Origin: an uncultured Collinsella sp.
GTDB lineage: Bacteria > Actinomycetota > Coriobacteriia > Coriobacteriales > Coriobacteriaceae
Direction of reading: 5' to 3'
DNA: 19,091 bases
Assembly (NCBI GenBank): GCA_902464495.1
Contig: CABQJK010000036.1
Span: forward strand, 1-19,091
Position numbers and translations under genes: made by a program
Notes under the pieces: generated by a model
What the model saw: only the letters and a program-made list of their open reading frames with translations
Told to the model about the DNA's origin: nothing
Databases searched by the model: none
In this document: positions 1 to 7,240 of the stretch, piece by piece
How positions within the stretch are numbered: the first letter of the stretch is position 1
Layout: each line of letters begins with the position of its first letter

Positions 1-137
1 ACATGCCCGACGATGCCGCCGAGCAGAGCGCCCTCAACCGCCAGGGCATCACCGAGAATGCCCGCCGCGTCAAGGAACTCGAGCGAGAGGTGGCCGAGCT
101 CAAGGCCCTCGTCGCCAAGCTCGTGGACGAGCGCTAG
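1..137 (+). CDS. C-terminal end of an unknown coiled-coil protein (partial)
   Basis: The reading frame is open from the window edge to a TAG stop at 135-137. It contains an ATG at position 3, but the gene most likely begins before the window. The visible 44 residues are highly charged. They end in leucine/valine heptads (KELEREVAELKALVAKL), a typical amphipathic coiled-coil or zipper tail. No catalytic motif is visible, so no function can be given. A strong terminator follows about 37 bases after the stop, which supports this being the true end of a gene on the plus strand. It converges on the ABC exporter operon. Confidence 0.55.
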   Translation, partial: MPDDAAEQSALNRQGITENARRVKELEREVAELKALVAKLVDER

Positions 138-172
138 GGCCGCAGGCAACCGCACAACATAAACGTCAACGC

Positions 173-215
173 AAAAGGCGCGCCAGGGAATCCGTCCCTA
201 GCGCGCCTTCTTTTC
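173..215. terminator. Bidirectional intrinsic terminator
   Basis: A long hairpin spans 175-209. The arm AAGGCGCGC pairs with GCGCGCCTT, then one C/A mismatch, then AGGGA pairs with TCCCT around a 5-base loop. The plus strand continues with CTTTTC. The minus strand has AAAA at 173-176, which reads TTTT in that direction. It therefore suits both the plus-strand gene ending at 137 and the minus-strand exporter gene ending at 245. Confidence 0.9.
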
Positions 216-244
216 GATGTGACAAAGGGACGCCCCCTGCCACC

Positions 245-2260
245 TTAGGCAAACTGGCTCAGGTAAAGGTCGGCGTAAGCGCCCTCGGCAGCCAGCAGTT
301 CCCTATGCGTGCCTTGCTCGATAATGTTGCCGTGATCCATGACCAAGATCAGGTCGGCGTCCACGATCGTCGACAGGCGATGCGCGATTACAAAGCTCGT
401 GCGCCCATGCATGAGCGCATCCATGGCACGGCCGATGGCAAGCTCGGTGCGCGTATCCACGCTTGAAGTCGCCTCATCCAGAATGAGAATCGCCGGGTTG
501 TTGAGCAGCACGCGCGCAATGGTCAGCAGCTGACGCTGGCCCTGGCTGATGCTTTCGACATCGTTGGCCACATGCGTGTCGTAGCCCTGCGGCATGGTGC
601 GCACAAAGAAGTCGACCTGCGCGGCGCGGGCGGCAGCCACGATCTCGTCGCGCGTTGCCTCGGGGCAGCCGTAGGCGATGTTTTCGGCAATCGTGCCGTC
701 GAACAGCCAGGCGTCCTGCAGCACCATGCCAAACTGCTGACGTAGCTCACCGCGGTTCATGAGGCGCGTATCCACACCGTCGAGCGTAATGCGGCCGCCG
801 TCAATCTCGTAGAAGCGCATGAGCAGGTTGATGAGCGTGGTCTTACCCGCACCCGTGGTTCCCACCACCGCAATCTTCTGACCCGGTTCGGCGGTAAACG
901 ACACGTCGCGCATGAGCGGCTTTTCGGGCGTGTAGCCAAAGCGCACATGCTCAAAAGCGACGCGGCCCTCCACGCGACCCGGCAGATTGGCAGCCTCGCC
1001 CGGCTGCGGATCGGCCTCCATCTCGGGCTCATCGAGCAGGTCGAACACGCGCTCCGCACTCGCCAGCGCGCTCTGCAGTGAGTTAAAAGTGAACGACAGC
1101 TGCGTCATGGGTTCGGACGCCTCGTAGATAAACTGGAAGAACGCCTGGAACACGCCGACGGTCATGTGACCGGCAACCAGCATGCTGCAGCCCACGAGCG
1201 CAATCACGATCTGCGCCAGGCGACCGATAAAGCGAACCGCGGGTCCGACGGCGTTGATCATAAAGTCGGCCTTGGTACTCACGCGCGCCAGCTCGCCCGA
1301 GGCCTCGTGCACCTCGGCAGAGCTCTGGTGCTCACGGTTGAATGCGCGAATCACCAAACGGCCCGAATAGCCTTCCTCGACCGCGCTCGTGATTTTGGAC
1401 ACCCACTCCTGACGCTCGCCCGTCACATCATGCGTACGGCGCGAAACCACCTTGGTCACCAGCAGCGATACCACCGTAAAACCCAAAAAGATCAACGTGA
1501 GCCTAACGCTATAAACGAACATCATGATGATGGCGCCCGTCACGGTACCGATCGATACCAGCAGCTGCAGCAATCCGCGCTGCATGCTCTCGGACATCTT
1601 GTCCAAGTCGTTGGTCGCACGGCTGACCACTTCGCCGGGGCGATGCGCATCAAAGTAGGCGAGCGGCAGGCGGCTGAGCTTTTGCGCGATGCGGTTGCGC
1701 AGGCGCAGGTTGAGTCGCTCGGCCACACTCGACATCAAAAAGCTCTGCAACGCATAGAACGACCCGGCAGCCGTCCAGATCAAGAAGTAGACAAAGATGG
1801 TCTTGCCGCATTGGTCCCAGGTGATGCTGAAGGTGGTTCCGCTGGCAAACGCCACCTGTATATGGCCCCACAGCTCGTCGATAACATGAGCGCTATATGC
1901 CGGCGCGGCGGTGTTAAAGATGACGTAGAACACGATGCTCGCAAACACGATGTAGAAGCGCCAATGGTCGCCGGCGGCCTCGCCCCACAAGCGGCGCACC
2001 GTCGCCCAGGTATCGCGGGGTTTCTCGTCCTCTTCTTCGTCGTCCACATCGCGCATGCGCTCTGCTTCCGCGCGGGCACGCTCGTCCTCGGCACGCTCGT
2101 TTTCCTCGTACAGCGCTTGGCGGCGAGCCTCGCGCTCGGCCGCAGCCTTGGCGGCGGCGTCCAGCTCGGTCGACGCGGCAGCCTGCTCGACCGCTTCCTC
2201 GGCAGCGTCCGCAGCGGCGGCATCGATAGCGTCGCTGCGCTTCTTGAGCTCCTCGGTCAT
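245..2260 (-). CDS. ABC exporter half-transporter, second subunit (catalytic-site ATPase)
   Basis: A fused membrane and ATPase half-transporter of 671 residues. Residues 1 to about 85 are an unusual Ala/Glu/Arg-rich charged, probably coiled-coil, extension. About 95-400 is a six-helix exporter domain. The nucleotide-binding domain follows, with Walker A GTTGAGKT (467-474), Q-loop Gln515, Walker B ILILDE (591-596) with the catalytic Glu, and H-loop His627. The signature is SQGQ rather than SGGQ. I chose the ATG at 2260 because AAGGGAGGTGA (2266-2276) lies about 7 bases upstream. The in-frame GTG at 2269 lies inside that ribosome-binding site. The upstream ABC gene ends at 2262, one base away, so the two are co-translated. 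The partner has an intact signature but a degenerate ATP site, so the two should form a heterodimer exporting drugs, lipids or peptides. The substrate is unknown. Confidence 0.93.
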   Translation of the reverse strand: MTEELKKRSDAIDAAAADAAEEAVEQAAASTELDAAAKAAAEREARRQALYEENERAEDERARAEAERMRDVDDEEEDEKPRDTWATVRRLWGEAAGDHWRFYIVFASIVFYVIFNTAAPAYSAHVIDELWGHIQVAFASGTTFSITWDQCGKTIFVYFLIWTAAGSFYALQSFLMSSVAERLNLRLRNRIAQKLSRLPLAYFDAHRPGEVVSRATNDLDKMSESMQRGLLQLLVSIGTVTGAIIMMFVYSVRLTLIFLGFTVVSLLVTKVVSRRTHDVTGERQEWVSKITSAVEEGYSGRLVIRAFNREHQSSAEVHEASGELARVSTKADFMINAVGPAVRFIGRLAQIVIALVGCSMLVAGHMTVGVFQAFFQFIYEASEPMTQLSFTFNSLQSALASAERVFDLLDEPEMEADPQPGEAANLPGRVEGRVAFEHVRFGYTPEKPLMRDVSFTAEPGQKIAVVGTTGAGKTTLINLLMRFYEIDGGRITLDGVDTRLMNRGELRQQFGMVLQDAWLFDGTIAENIAYGCPEATRDEIVAAARAAQVDFFVRTMPQGYDTHVANDVESISQGQRQLLTIARVLLNNPAILILDEATSSVDTRTELAIGRAMDALMHGRTSFVIAHRLSTIVDADLILVMDHGNIIEQGTHRELLAAEGAYADLYLSQFA

Positions 2261-2261
2261 G

Positions 2262-3998
2262 CTACTCACCTCCCTTCATTTGCGATTCCGCGATGGCGCG
2301 GTATACCTCACAGGTTTCCATAAGCTCGCCATGCGTGCCCAAGCCCACGACCTCGCCGTCCTTGAGTACGACGATCTGGTCGGCGTGCAGAATCGTCGAG
2401 ATGCGCTGCGCGATGATAAGCACCGCGGCGTCGCGCGTCTCGTCCTGCAGCGCATGGCGCAGGGCCGCATCAGTCTTAAAGTCCAGAGCAGAAAAACTGT
2501 CGTCGAAGATATACAGGTCGGCGCGCTTCATGAGCGCGCGAGCAATGGCCAGGCGCTGGCGCTGACCACCCGAGAAGTTCGTACCGCCCTGGGCAACCGG
2601 GGTATCGAGCCCCTGCGGTTGATCGAGCACAAAGGTGCTCTGGGCAACCTGCAGCGCATGAAGCATGTCCGCCTCGGTCGCGTCCTCGTTGCCAAAGCGC
2701 AGATTGCTCGCCACGGTGCCCGAGAACAGCCACGCCTTCTGCGGCACATAGGCAATGCGCCCGCGAATCTCGTCTTGCGAAAGCTCGCGCAGATCGACGC
2801 CGTCCAGGCGAATGGCGCCCTTCGTGGCATCGTGAAAGCGCAGCAGAAGCTTGGCCACCGTCGACTTGCCCGAGCCCGTCGAGCCCACAATCGCGGTCGT
2901 CTGACCGCGACGACAGGCAAAGCTCAGCTCGCACAGGGTGTCCTCGTCGGCATCGTCAAAGCGAAACGACATGTGATCGAACACGGCGACCGCATCGGCC
3001 CCGTCCTTTGAGTCGGACGCGGCTGCATCGAGCGTACGCTGGCCATCGACGATGCTCGGCTTAATCTCCAGCACCTGCTGTGCGCGACTTAGGCACGCCG
3101 CGGCGCGCGGAAGCGTCAGCACCACCATCTGGGCCATCATCACAAAGAACAGGATCAGAAGCGCGTACTCCAGCACCGCCGAGATGCTCGCAATCTGCAT
3201 TGCATGGGCGCCAACGCGGTTGCCGCCCACCCACAGCACCGCCACCTCGGCAATGTTCATCAAAAAGAAGGTAGAGCTATCAAGGCCCACAAACAGGTGG
3301 TTGACCTTAATGGCGTTGTCCGCGTAATCGCTAAACACCTCGTCCAGGCGCTGTTCCTCACGACGCTCCTTGTTAAACGCACGGATGACGCGCACGCCCA
3401 CGATGTTTTCGCGCAGCACCACGTTCATGCGGTCGATAAAGCTCTGCAAGCGCATAAAAATCGGAGCCGCGTTGGCAACCGTAAAGACCGCCGCAACCAG
3501 CACGATCGCAACCACGACGCCCAGAAGCATGCCCATGGCCGGATCGATGAGCCAGGCGAAGATGATGCCTGCCACCGCCAGGAACGGCACCGGCAGCACC
3601 AGCTGAATGGTCTGCAGAATCGCCTGCTGAATCACGTTGATGTCGTTGAGCGAGCGCGTGATCATCGAACCCGTACCAAAGCGCTCAAAGTCACTGGCAG
3701 ACAGCTCGAGCGACTTGTCGTAGACGGCATTGCGGATATCGCAGGCCACGTTGGCGGCCAGGCGCGCCGAAAGATAGCAGCCCAGCACCGCGCCGCCGCT
3801 GGCCATGCCGGTCGCGATAAGCATGTAGAGACCGTTGCGCAAAATGTAGTCGACATCACCCGTGGTGATACCGGTGTTGACCATGTTCGCCAGCATCGTG
3901 GGAACCAACAGCGTGCCGACGTTATCAACCAGCAGCACCAGCAGCGTCACTGCGACAAGCCCTCGATAGGGCTTCAGAAACCTCATTAACAGTCGCAC
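2262..3998 (-). CDS. ABC exporter half-transporter, first subunit (degenerate-site ATPase)
   Basis: A 578-residue exporter half. Hydrophobic helices lie at about 15-300 and the nucleotide-binding domain at about 335-578. Motifs are Walker A GSTGSGKS (372-379), Q-loop Gln420 and a canonical signature SGGQ (476-479). Walker B is LYIFDD (495-500), where Asp500 replaces the catalytic Glu, and the switch position is Gln531 instead of His. These two substitutions are the hallmark of the degenerate half of heterodimeric exporters such as TM287/288 and LmrCD (family knowledge). The start is uncertain. The GTG at 3998 gives an N-terminus MRLLMRFLKPYRG typical of the family. The ATG at 3986 forms a TAATG overlap with the regulator's stop, suggesting coupling. 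Either way it is the middle gene of the operon. Confidence 0.93.
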   Translation of the reverse strand: MRLLMRFLKPYRGLVAVTLLVLLVDNVGTLLVPTMLANMVNTGITTGDVDYILRNGLYMLIATGMASGGAVLGCYLSARLAANVACDIRNAVYDKSLELSASDFERFGTGSMITRSLNDINVIQQAILQTIQLVLPVPFLAVAGIIFAWLIDPAMGMLLGVVVAIVLVAAVFTVANAAPIFMRLQSFIDRMNVVLRENIVGVRVIRAFNKERREEQRLDEVFSDYADNAIKVNHLFVGLDSSTFFLMNIAEVAVLWVGGNRVGAHAMQIASISAVLEYALLILFFVMMAQMVVLTLPRAAACLSRAQQVLEIKPSIVDGQRTLDAAASDSKDGADAVAVFDHMSFRFDDADEDTLCELSFACRRGQTTAIVGSTGSGKSTVAKLLLRFHDATKGAIRLDGVDLRELSQDEIRGRIAYVPQKAWLFSGTVASNLRFGNEDATEADMLHALQVAQSTFVLDQPQGLDTPVAQGGTNFSGGQRQRLAIARALMKRADLYIFDDSFSALDFKTDAALRHALQDETRDAAVLIIAQRISTILHADQIVVLKDGEVVGLGTHGELMETCEVYRAIAESQMKGGE

Positions 3999-4486
3999 GA
4001 CTCCCCCTCACCTTGATTCTCGGCCTGGCTCTCGGCAGCGATATGCTGCTTAAATGCCTCGCACTCCTCACCGAGCACCTGAGAGAATTTTCCGATCAAG
4101 CGCATAATCTCGCGCTGCTCACACGGCTCAAGCGCGCCAAAGGCTCGCTGCTCGGCCTTGAGTGCCGGCAGCGCATAACGCTCGGCAAATCGCCTGCCCT
4201 CTTCGGTCAGGCTCACAACCTTGTTCTTACGACTGCCTTCGGCAAACTCCAACGTTGCAAAGTCCCGCGCCGTCAAGGTTTTAATGGCCGAGTTGATGGT
4301 CTGCTTGCTGTAGAACCATTCGCTTGTCAGACGGCTTACGGCAATACTGCCACCCGCCGTGCTGGTATCGACGAGCATCCAGTAAGCGCAGTCCGAAAGA
4401 CCGCAGGCGCGCGAGAACTCCGAATAGATATGGTCGAGTCCATTGAGCAACCGGTCGAAGTCGACCAGCGTAACCGCACCATTCAT
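3986..4486 (-). CDS. MarR-family transcriptional regulator
   Basis: A 166-residue protein with a winged-helix fold of the MarR type. The recognition-helix region is about 48-75 (SRLTSEWFYSKQTINSAIKT) and the wing about 80-100 (EGSRKN then VVSLTEEG). MarR proteins act as dimers on palindromic operators and usually repress a neighbouring efflux gene until a ligand binds. The stop overlaps the start of the first ABC gene, so regulator and pump are one operon and probably self-regulated. Six cysteines (residues near 28, 33, 122, 138, 164 and 166) are more than usual and might allow redox sensing, which is speculation. The start is ATG with a weak GGTGGG ribosome site. The N-terminus is short compared with some MarR proteins. 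Confidence 0.88.
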   Translation of the reverse strand: MNGAVTLVDFDRLLNGLDHIYSEFSRACGLSDCAYWMLVDTSTAGGSIAVSRLTSEWFYSKQTINSAIKTLTARDFATLEFAEGSRKNKVVSLTEEGRRFAERYALPALKAEQRAFGALEPCEQREIMRLIGKFSQVLGEECEAFKQHIAAESQAENQGEGESCDC

Positions 4487-4502
4487 CTATCCCACCATTC
4501 GA

Positions 4503-4555
4503 TTGTCCGATTTTTGACCAATTTTGTATCTCTAGATTAGTCCGAGTTTTGACTA
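4503..4555. promoter_or_regulatory. Twin MarR-type operator candidates
   Basis: Two near-identical sites lie 35 bases apart. GTCCGATTTTTGAC (4505-4518) and GTCCGAGTTTTGAC (4540-4553) match at 13 of 14 positions. Each sits in an imperfect palindrome: TTGTC to GACCAA in the first, and TAGTC to GACTA (4538-4555) in the second. Their position over the promoter of a MarR gene suggests autoregulation. Binding by this protein is inferred. Confidence 0.55.
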
Positions 4556-4562
4556 TCGTCAA
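4534..4562 (-). promoter_or_regulatory. Candidate promoter of the MarR/ABC operon
   Basis: On the minus strand TTGACG (4557-4562) is followed after exactly 17 bases by TAATCT (4534-4539). This gives a good -35 and a weak -10 about 50 bases upstream of the regulator's ATG. One operator-like palindrome lies almost wholly between the two boxes, the classical position for a repressor. Confidence 0.5.
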
Positions 4563-4605
4563 CAGGCTCTCCGCAAATGCCTAAACTTTTATGGCCTATC
4601 GGCAG

Positions 4606-4641
4606 AAAAAGACCGCCGGCGCGGGGGCGGCGCCAGCGGTC
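4606..4641 (-). terminator. Intrinsic terminator of the 96-residue orphan gene
   Basis: The hairpin GACCGC-C-GGCGC / GCGCC-A-GCGGTC spans 4611-4641. On the minus strand it is followed immediately by TTTTT (AAAAA at 4606-4610). It lies 26 bases past the stop of the small gene at 4668 and insulates it from the MarR operon. Confidence 0.88.
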
Positions 4642-4667
4642 ACGTGAAAATCGGGTTTTATTGCCTG

Positions 4668-4958
4668 TTAGGCGGCGACGGCCTCATAGACCGTAGCGCC
4701 CGAGAAGCTGTCATGCAGGCTCTTGCCGGCAATCCACGGCAGCTCGACAACCTCGCAGACCGTGTTGACCAGCTCGGAGCAGTCAGTAAAGTGGCCCTTG
4801 TCGTTGAGGGCCTCGCAATCCTGAACACGCCAATAGCCATCGGTGTGCGTGATGTAGTACTCGTGATCGTCAATCGTCACAAAAGCGCGCGTCTTGGAAC
4901 GCAGCAGCTTCAGAAATCCTTCGAAGTCGGTCTCGACGACATCTCCAGCCTGGAACAT
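4668..4958 (-). CDS. Conserved-looking hypothetical protein, 96 residues
   Basis: Not recognised. The start is the ATG at 4958 because GGAGG (4966-4970) lies 7 bases upstream. A longer frame to 4994 would begin with an unlikely Gly/Arg-rich stretch. The protein is soluble and acidic, with alternating hydrophobic and charged segments (RAFVTIDDHEYYITHTDGYW), which suggests a small mostly beta fold. There is no signal peptide, membrane segment or metal motif. It has its own promoter and terminator and is a single-gene unit between the MarR operon and a divergent nitroreductase. Nothing in the sequence fixes a function. Confidence 0.75.
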   Translation of the reverse strand: MFQAGDVVETDFEGFLKLLRSKTRAFVTIDDHEYYITHTDGYWRVQDCEALNDKGHFTDCSELVNTVCEVVELPWIAGKSLHDSFSGATVYEAVAA

Positions 4959-4993
4959 GATGTTACCTCCTGGCCCGGCGCCACCACGGCGCA

Positions 4994-5022
4994 TTGATAA
5001 ACGTTGGTACTCCTTTAGTAAA
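4994..5022 (-). promoter_or_regulatory. Candidate promoter of the 96-residue orphan gene
   Basis: On the minus strand TTTACT (5017-5022) and TATCAA (4994-4999) are separated by 17 bases, each matching four of six consensus positions. An AACGTT core (5000-5005) lies in the spacer, in a half-symmetric LacI-type context. Confidence 0.4.
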
Positions 5023-5087
5023 ACCTTTATCAGAGGTTATGCGTTCGCCATTTAGGCAAGTGGTAAAAAACCGCAGGGTAGACGGGA

Positions 5088-5141
5088 TAAAACGTTTAAC
5101 CATCCCATTTGTTTGTCACATTCTGAAGCTACTTTTATGCA
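5088..5141 (+). promoter_or_regulatory. Candidate nitroreductase promoter with LacI-type operator
   Basis: TTGTCA (5113-5118) and TATGCA (5136-5141) are 17 bases apart, a good -35 with a weak -10. Just upstream is TAAAACGTTTAA (5088-5099), symmetric in five of six pairs around a central CG, the usual form of LacI-family operators. The implied leader before the ATG at 5253 is about 105 bases. No other structure was recognised in it. Confidence 0.3.
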
Positions 5142-5252
5142 AACCTACTTTCCCAATTGGAATCTATCCTTTTGGCCGGGCAATTGACCGTCTATCGTTT
5201 GAGCCCGACGGGTATGAACGGGGCATCTGCAACGCCACCGCAAGGAGACACC

Positions 5253-5774
5253 ATGGAGACTATCGAAGCGCTCATCCACCGCCGCAGCTGCCGCAAATAC
5301 AGCGATCGTCCCGTCGAGGCCGAAAAGCTTGCACGTATTATCGAAGCCGGCCAATATGCACCGAGCGGCATGGGCCGCCAACCGGTGACGTTTGTCGCCG
5401 TCACCGACCCCGCGACCGTCGAGCGTCTCTCACAGCTCAACGCCCAGGTCATGGGCAGCAACAGCGACCCCTTCTATGGCGCCAAGACCGTTGTGGTGGT
5501 ACTGGTCGACCGCAGCGTGCCCACGTATCTGGAAGACGGCTCGCTCGCCATGGGCAACTTGCTCAACGCCGCCTATGCACTGGGTGTCGATTCGTGCTGG
5601 ATTCACCGCGCGCACGAGGTCTTTGACTCGCCCGAGGGCCTGGAGCTGCTGGCCAGCTGGGGCCTGCCCGCCGACGGCAACCTGCGCGGTGTCGGTCACT
5701 GCATTCTGGGCTATGCCGAGGACACGCTACCCGAGCCCAAACCCCGCCGCGACAACGTGGTGTATGTAAAGTAA
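5253..5774 (+). CDS. Nitroreductase-family FMN oxidoreductase
   Basis: A 173-residue protein of the compact nitroreductase fold. Such enzymes bind FMN at a dimer interface and use NAD(P)H to reduce nitro groups, quinones or other electrophiles. The FMN-phosphate motif is at the N-terminus (RRSCRKYSDRPV, about 10-21). APSGMGRQP follows near 49-57, then a central helix region MGNLLNAAYALGVDSCWI, and the C-terminal VGHCILGYA typical of the family. I start at the ATG at 5253 because AAGGAG (5242-5247) lies 5 bases before it. The longer in-frame extension to 5157 lacks a ribosome site and resembles leader sequence. It is a single-gene unit with its own terminator. The exact substrate cannot be told. 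Confidence 0.9.
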   Translation: METIEALIHRRSCRKYSDRPVEAEKLARIIEAGQYAPSGMGRQPVTFVAVTDPATVERLSQLNAQVMGSNSDPFYGAKTVVVVLVDRSVPTYLEDGSLAMGNLLNAAYALGVDSCWIHRAHEVFDSPEGLELLASWGLPADGNLRGVGHCILGYAEDTLPEPKPRRDNVVYVK

Positions 5775-5777
5775 TCA

Positions 5778-5808
5778 AAACCACCCCTAAAAGGGGTGGT
5801 TTGCTCTT
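5778..5808 (+). terminator. Intrinsic terminator of the nitroreductase gene
   Basis: A perfect ten-base-pair stem AAACCACCCC / GGGGTGGTTT (5778-5802) with loop TAAAA begins three bases after the stop. The U-tract is short (TTT, then GCTCTT). Confidence 0.8.
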
Positions 5809-6541
5809 AGGGTATAACCCTTGGATTTCCGGCACGCGTCTAAAGGCGCCGGCCCTCACGGGGTTCGGGCCGCACTGCAGGTTGACCCGTGACGGGCCGG
5901 TCAAACCGGCGCTATTTGCGCCCCGGCCCCCTATCGAAGGGGTCCTCGTACTCCTTGGCGCTCAGCCGGTCGAGCGCGATGTCGGCCTTCTCCTGCTCCC
6001 GGATGTACTTCGCGATCGTGGCCTCGTTCAGGCCGACGGTGGACACGTAGTAGCCCTCGGCCCAGAACTTCCTGTTGCCGAACTTGTACTTCATGTTCGC
6101 GTGCCTGTCGAATACCATCAGCGAGCTCTTCCCCTTCAGGTAGCCCATCACGCTGGACACGCTGTACTTCGGCGGTATCGCCAGCAGCATGTGGACGTGG
6201 TCGGGCATCAGGTGCCCCTCGATGATCTCTATCCCCTTGTACTGGCAGAGCTTCCTGAAGATCTCCCCAAGGTCGGACCTTATTTGGTTGTAGATGACTT
6301 TGCGCCTATACTTCGGCGTGAACACGACGTGGTACTTGCACATCCACTTCGTGTGCGACAGGCTGTAGGCCTTCTGGGCCATACGCCACCACCGCCCTCT
6401 CGACTCGGATTCCTTGCGGCCTGAACAATCGCAAGTGTCCGGCGAGGGGGCGGCTTTGTAAAGCCGGTTGTCCCCACCCGCATAGCGGGTGGTTTCTGAT
6501 GCGGCGCGCTGCGCGCCCCGCACAGGCTAAAGCCTTTAATT
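5803..6541 (-). mobile_element. IS200/IS605-family insertion sequence, about 740 bp
   Basis: A Y1 transposase gene is flanked by hairpin-rich non-coding ends rather than terminal inverted repeats, as is normal for IS200. At the end downstream of the gene are AGGGT-ATA-ACCCT (5809-5821) and GGCCC...GGGCC (5851-5871). At the upstream end are CGGCTT/AAGCCG (6451-6466), CCACCCGC-ATA-GCGGGTGG (6474-6492), GGCGC/GCGCC (6503-6517) and AGGCT/AGCCT (6524-6535). Exact tips cannot be fixed by eye. The host terminators at 5778-5802 and 6545-6568 bound it on both sides. No accessory tnpB is present. Confidence 0.75.
5912..6382 (-). CDS. tnpA: IS200/IS605 Y1 (HUH) transposase TnpA
   Basis: A 156-residue TnpA, the normal full length. 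Single-strand DNA transposases of this family cut and join with one tyrosine and a metal held by a HUH pair. Visible are H62-V-H64 (in MPDHVHMLL) and Tyr126 in KYIREQ, followed by Gln130, plus the usual N-terminal KYHVVFTPKYRR block. No frameshift or missing residue is seen, so it looks intact and potentially active. The start is the ATG at 6382, where family similarity begins. The upstream in-frame extension to 6523 runs through the element's left-end hairpins and is not coding. The ribosome site is weak (GAGGGCGG), in keeping with poorly expressed IS200 transposases. Confidence 0.95.
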   Translation of the reverse strand: MAQKAYSLSHTKWMCKYHVVFTPKYRRKVIYNQIRSDLGEIFRKLCQYKGIEIIEGHLMPDHVHMLLAIPPKYSVSSVMGYLKGKSSLMVFDRHANMKYKFGNRKFWAEGYYVSTVGLNEATIAKYIREQEKADIALDRLSAKEYEDPFDRGPGRK

Positions 6542-6544
6542 AGT

Positions 6545-6568
6545 TCCGCCGTTCTAACGAACGGCGGA
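6545..6568 (-). terminator. Hairpin terminator of the 6581-7156 gene
   Basis: A perfect ten-base-pair stem TCCGCCGTTC / GAACGGCGGA with a 4-base loop lies 13 bases past the stop of the minus-strand gene. The following minus-strand sequence ACTAATTAAA is only weakly T-rich, so termination may be partial. One arm plus flank recurs at 10754-10770. Confidence 0.6.
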
Positions 6569-6580
6569 CCCGCTCGCAAC

Positions 6581-7156
6581 TTATCTTGCCGGTGGAGTTG
6601 TCGTCGTTTCGTTCGTTTGAGTCGTTTCGGCACCGTCGCCCTGTTCGTCCTCGTCCTTTTGAGCGTCGGCGATGGTAGAGGCCGCCGCAACGATACCGCG
6701 CTGGGGCGCGACGCCCGTCTGGGTCTGAGCGCCCTCGACAATTTCTGTGCCTGCATGCGCGAGCTCGGGCGATTTAAACATCGCGTCCAAGTTGGCACCG
6801 CCGCCGGCGTAGCCAAGCGCAGCGAGTGCGATGACGATCACTGCAACGACGACCGCGATCGGAACATAACGATGCCAACCAGCCGGATTGAGTCCGCTGC
6901 GACGAGCCGCCCCGCGGCTGATGTAACCGAGCGTGCCGTCGTGCTTGAGCTTTGAGCCCACCACGCACTTGCGGCCCCACAACGAGGACTCTGCCTGCAT
7001 GGCCAAGCGGGCGCTTGCCGAAGGATAGCCGTATTTAGTGCGCTTGAACGAACCATCAAACCCCGAGGCGTGTTTGCCCCACGTCACCGATGTCGTGCGT
7101 CGGTTGACCGGTGCGGCGCTCCGCCTTCTGCGGCTCGGTTTTGTAGTCTCAGCCAT
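6581..7156 (-). CDS. Hypothetical single-pass membrane protein
   Basis: A 191-residue protein that I do not recognise. Residues 1-95 are strongly basic (RRRR at 9-12, many Arg/Lys) with a Gly/Ser/aromatic-rich stretch (GFDGSFKRTKYGYPSASAR). One hydrophobic helix lies at about 97-119 (PIAVVVAVIVIALAALGY). The remainder is an acidic, Thr-rich, low-complexity tail ending TTTTPPAR. The charge rule predicts a cytoplasmic basic N-terminus and an exported C-terminal tail. I start at the ATG at 7156; the extension to 7210 adds an implausible N-terminus, though the ribosome site (GGGGGCG) is only fair. It is a lone gene between the insertion sequence and the regulator at 7241. No enzymatic motif is present. 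Confidence 0.75.
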   Translation of the reverse strand: MAETTKPSRRRRSAAPVNRRTTSVTWGKHASGFDGSFKRTKYGYPSASARLAMQAESSLWGRKCVVGSKLKHDGTLGYISRGAARRSGLNPAGWHRYVPIAVVVAVIVIALAALGYAGGGANLDAMFKSPELAHAGTEIVEGAQTQTGVAPQRGIVAAASTIADAQKDEDEQGDGAETTQTNETTTTPPAR

Positions 7157-7240
7157 ACGCCCCCGCACGCCGTAACCAAATCGAAACAATAACGCTTTGG
7201 ACTGTAGCACACGCGTCGCGCGCGGTCACGGGCGCCTCGC

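Noticed and set aside
1166..2323. A 385-codon open frame antisense to the ABC exporter
   Set aside because: It overlaps the clear ABC gene, its translation has no family pattern, and it is typical of antisense shadows.
4994..5626. A plus-strand frame of 210 codons across the nitroreductase leader
   Set aside because: It overlaps the real nitroreductase in another frame and has no recognisable protein features.
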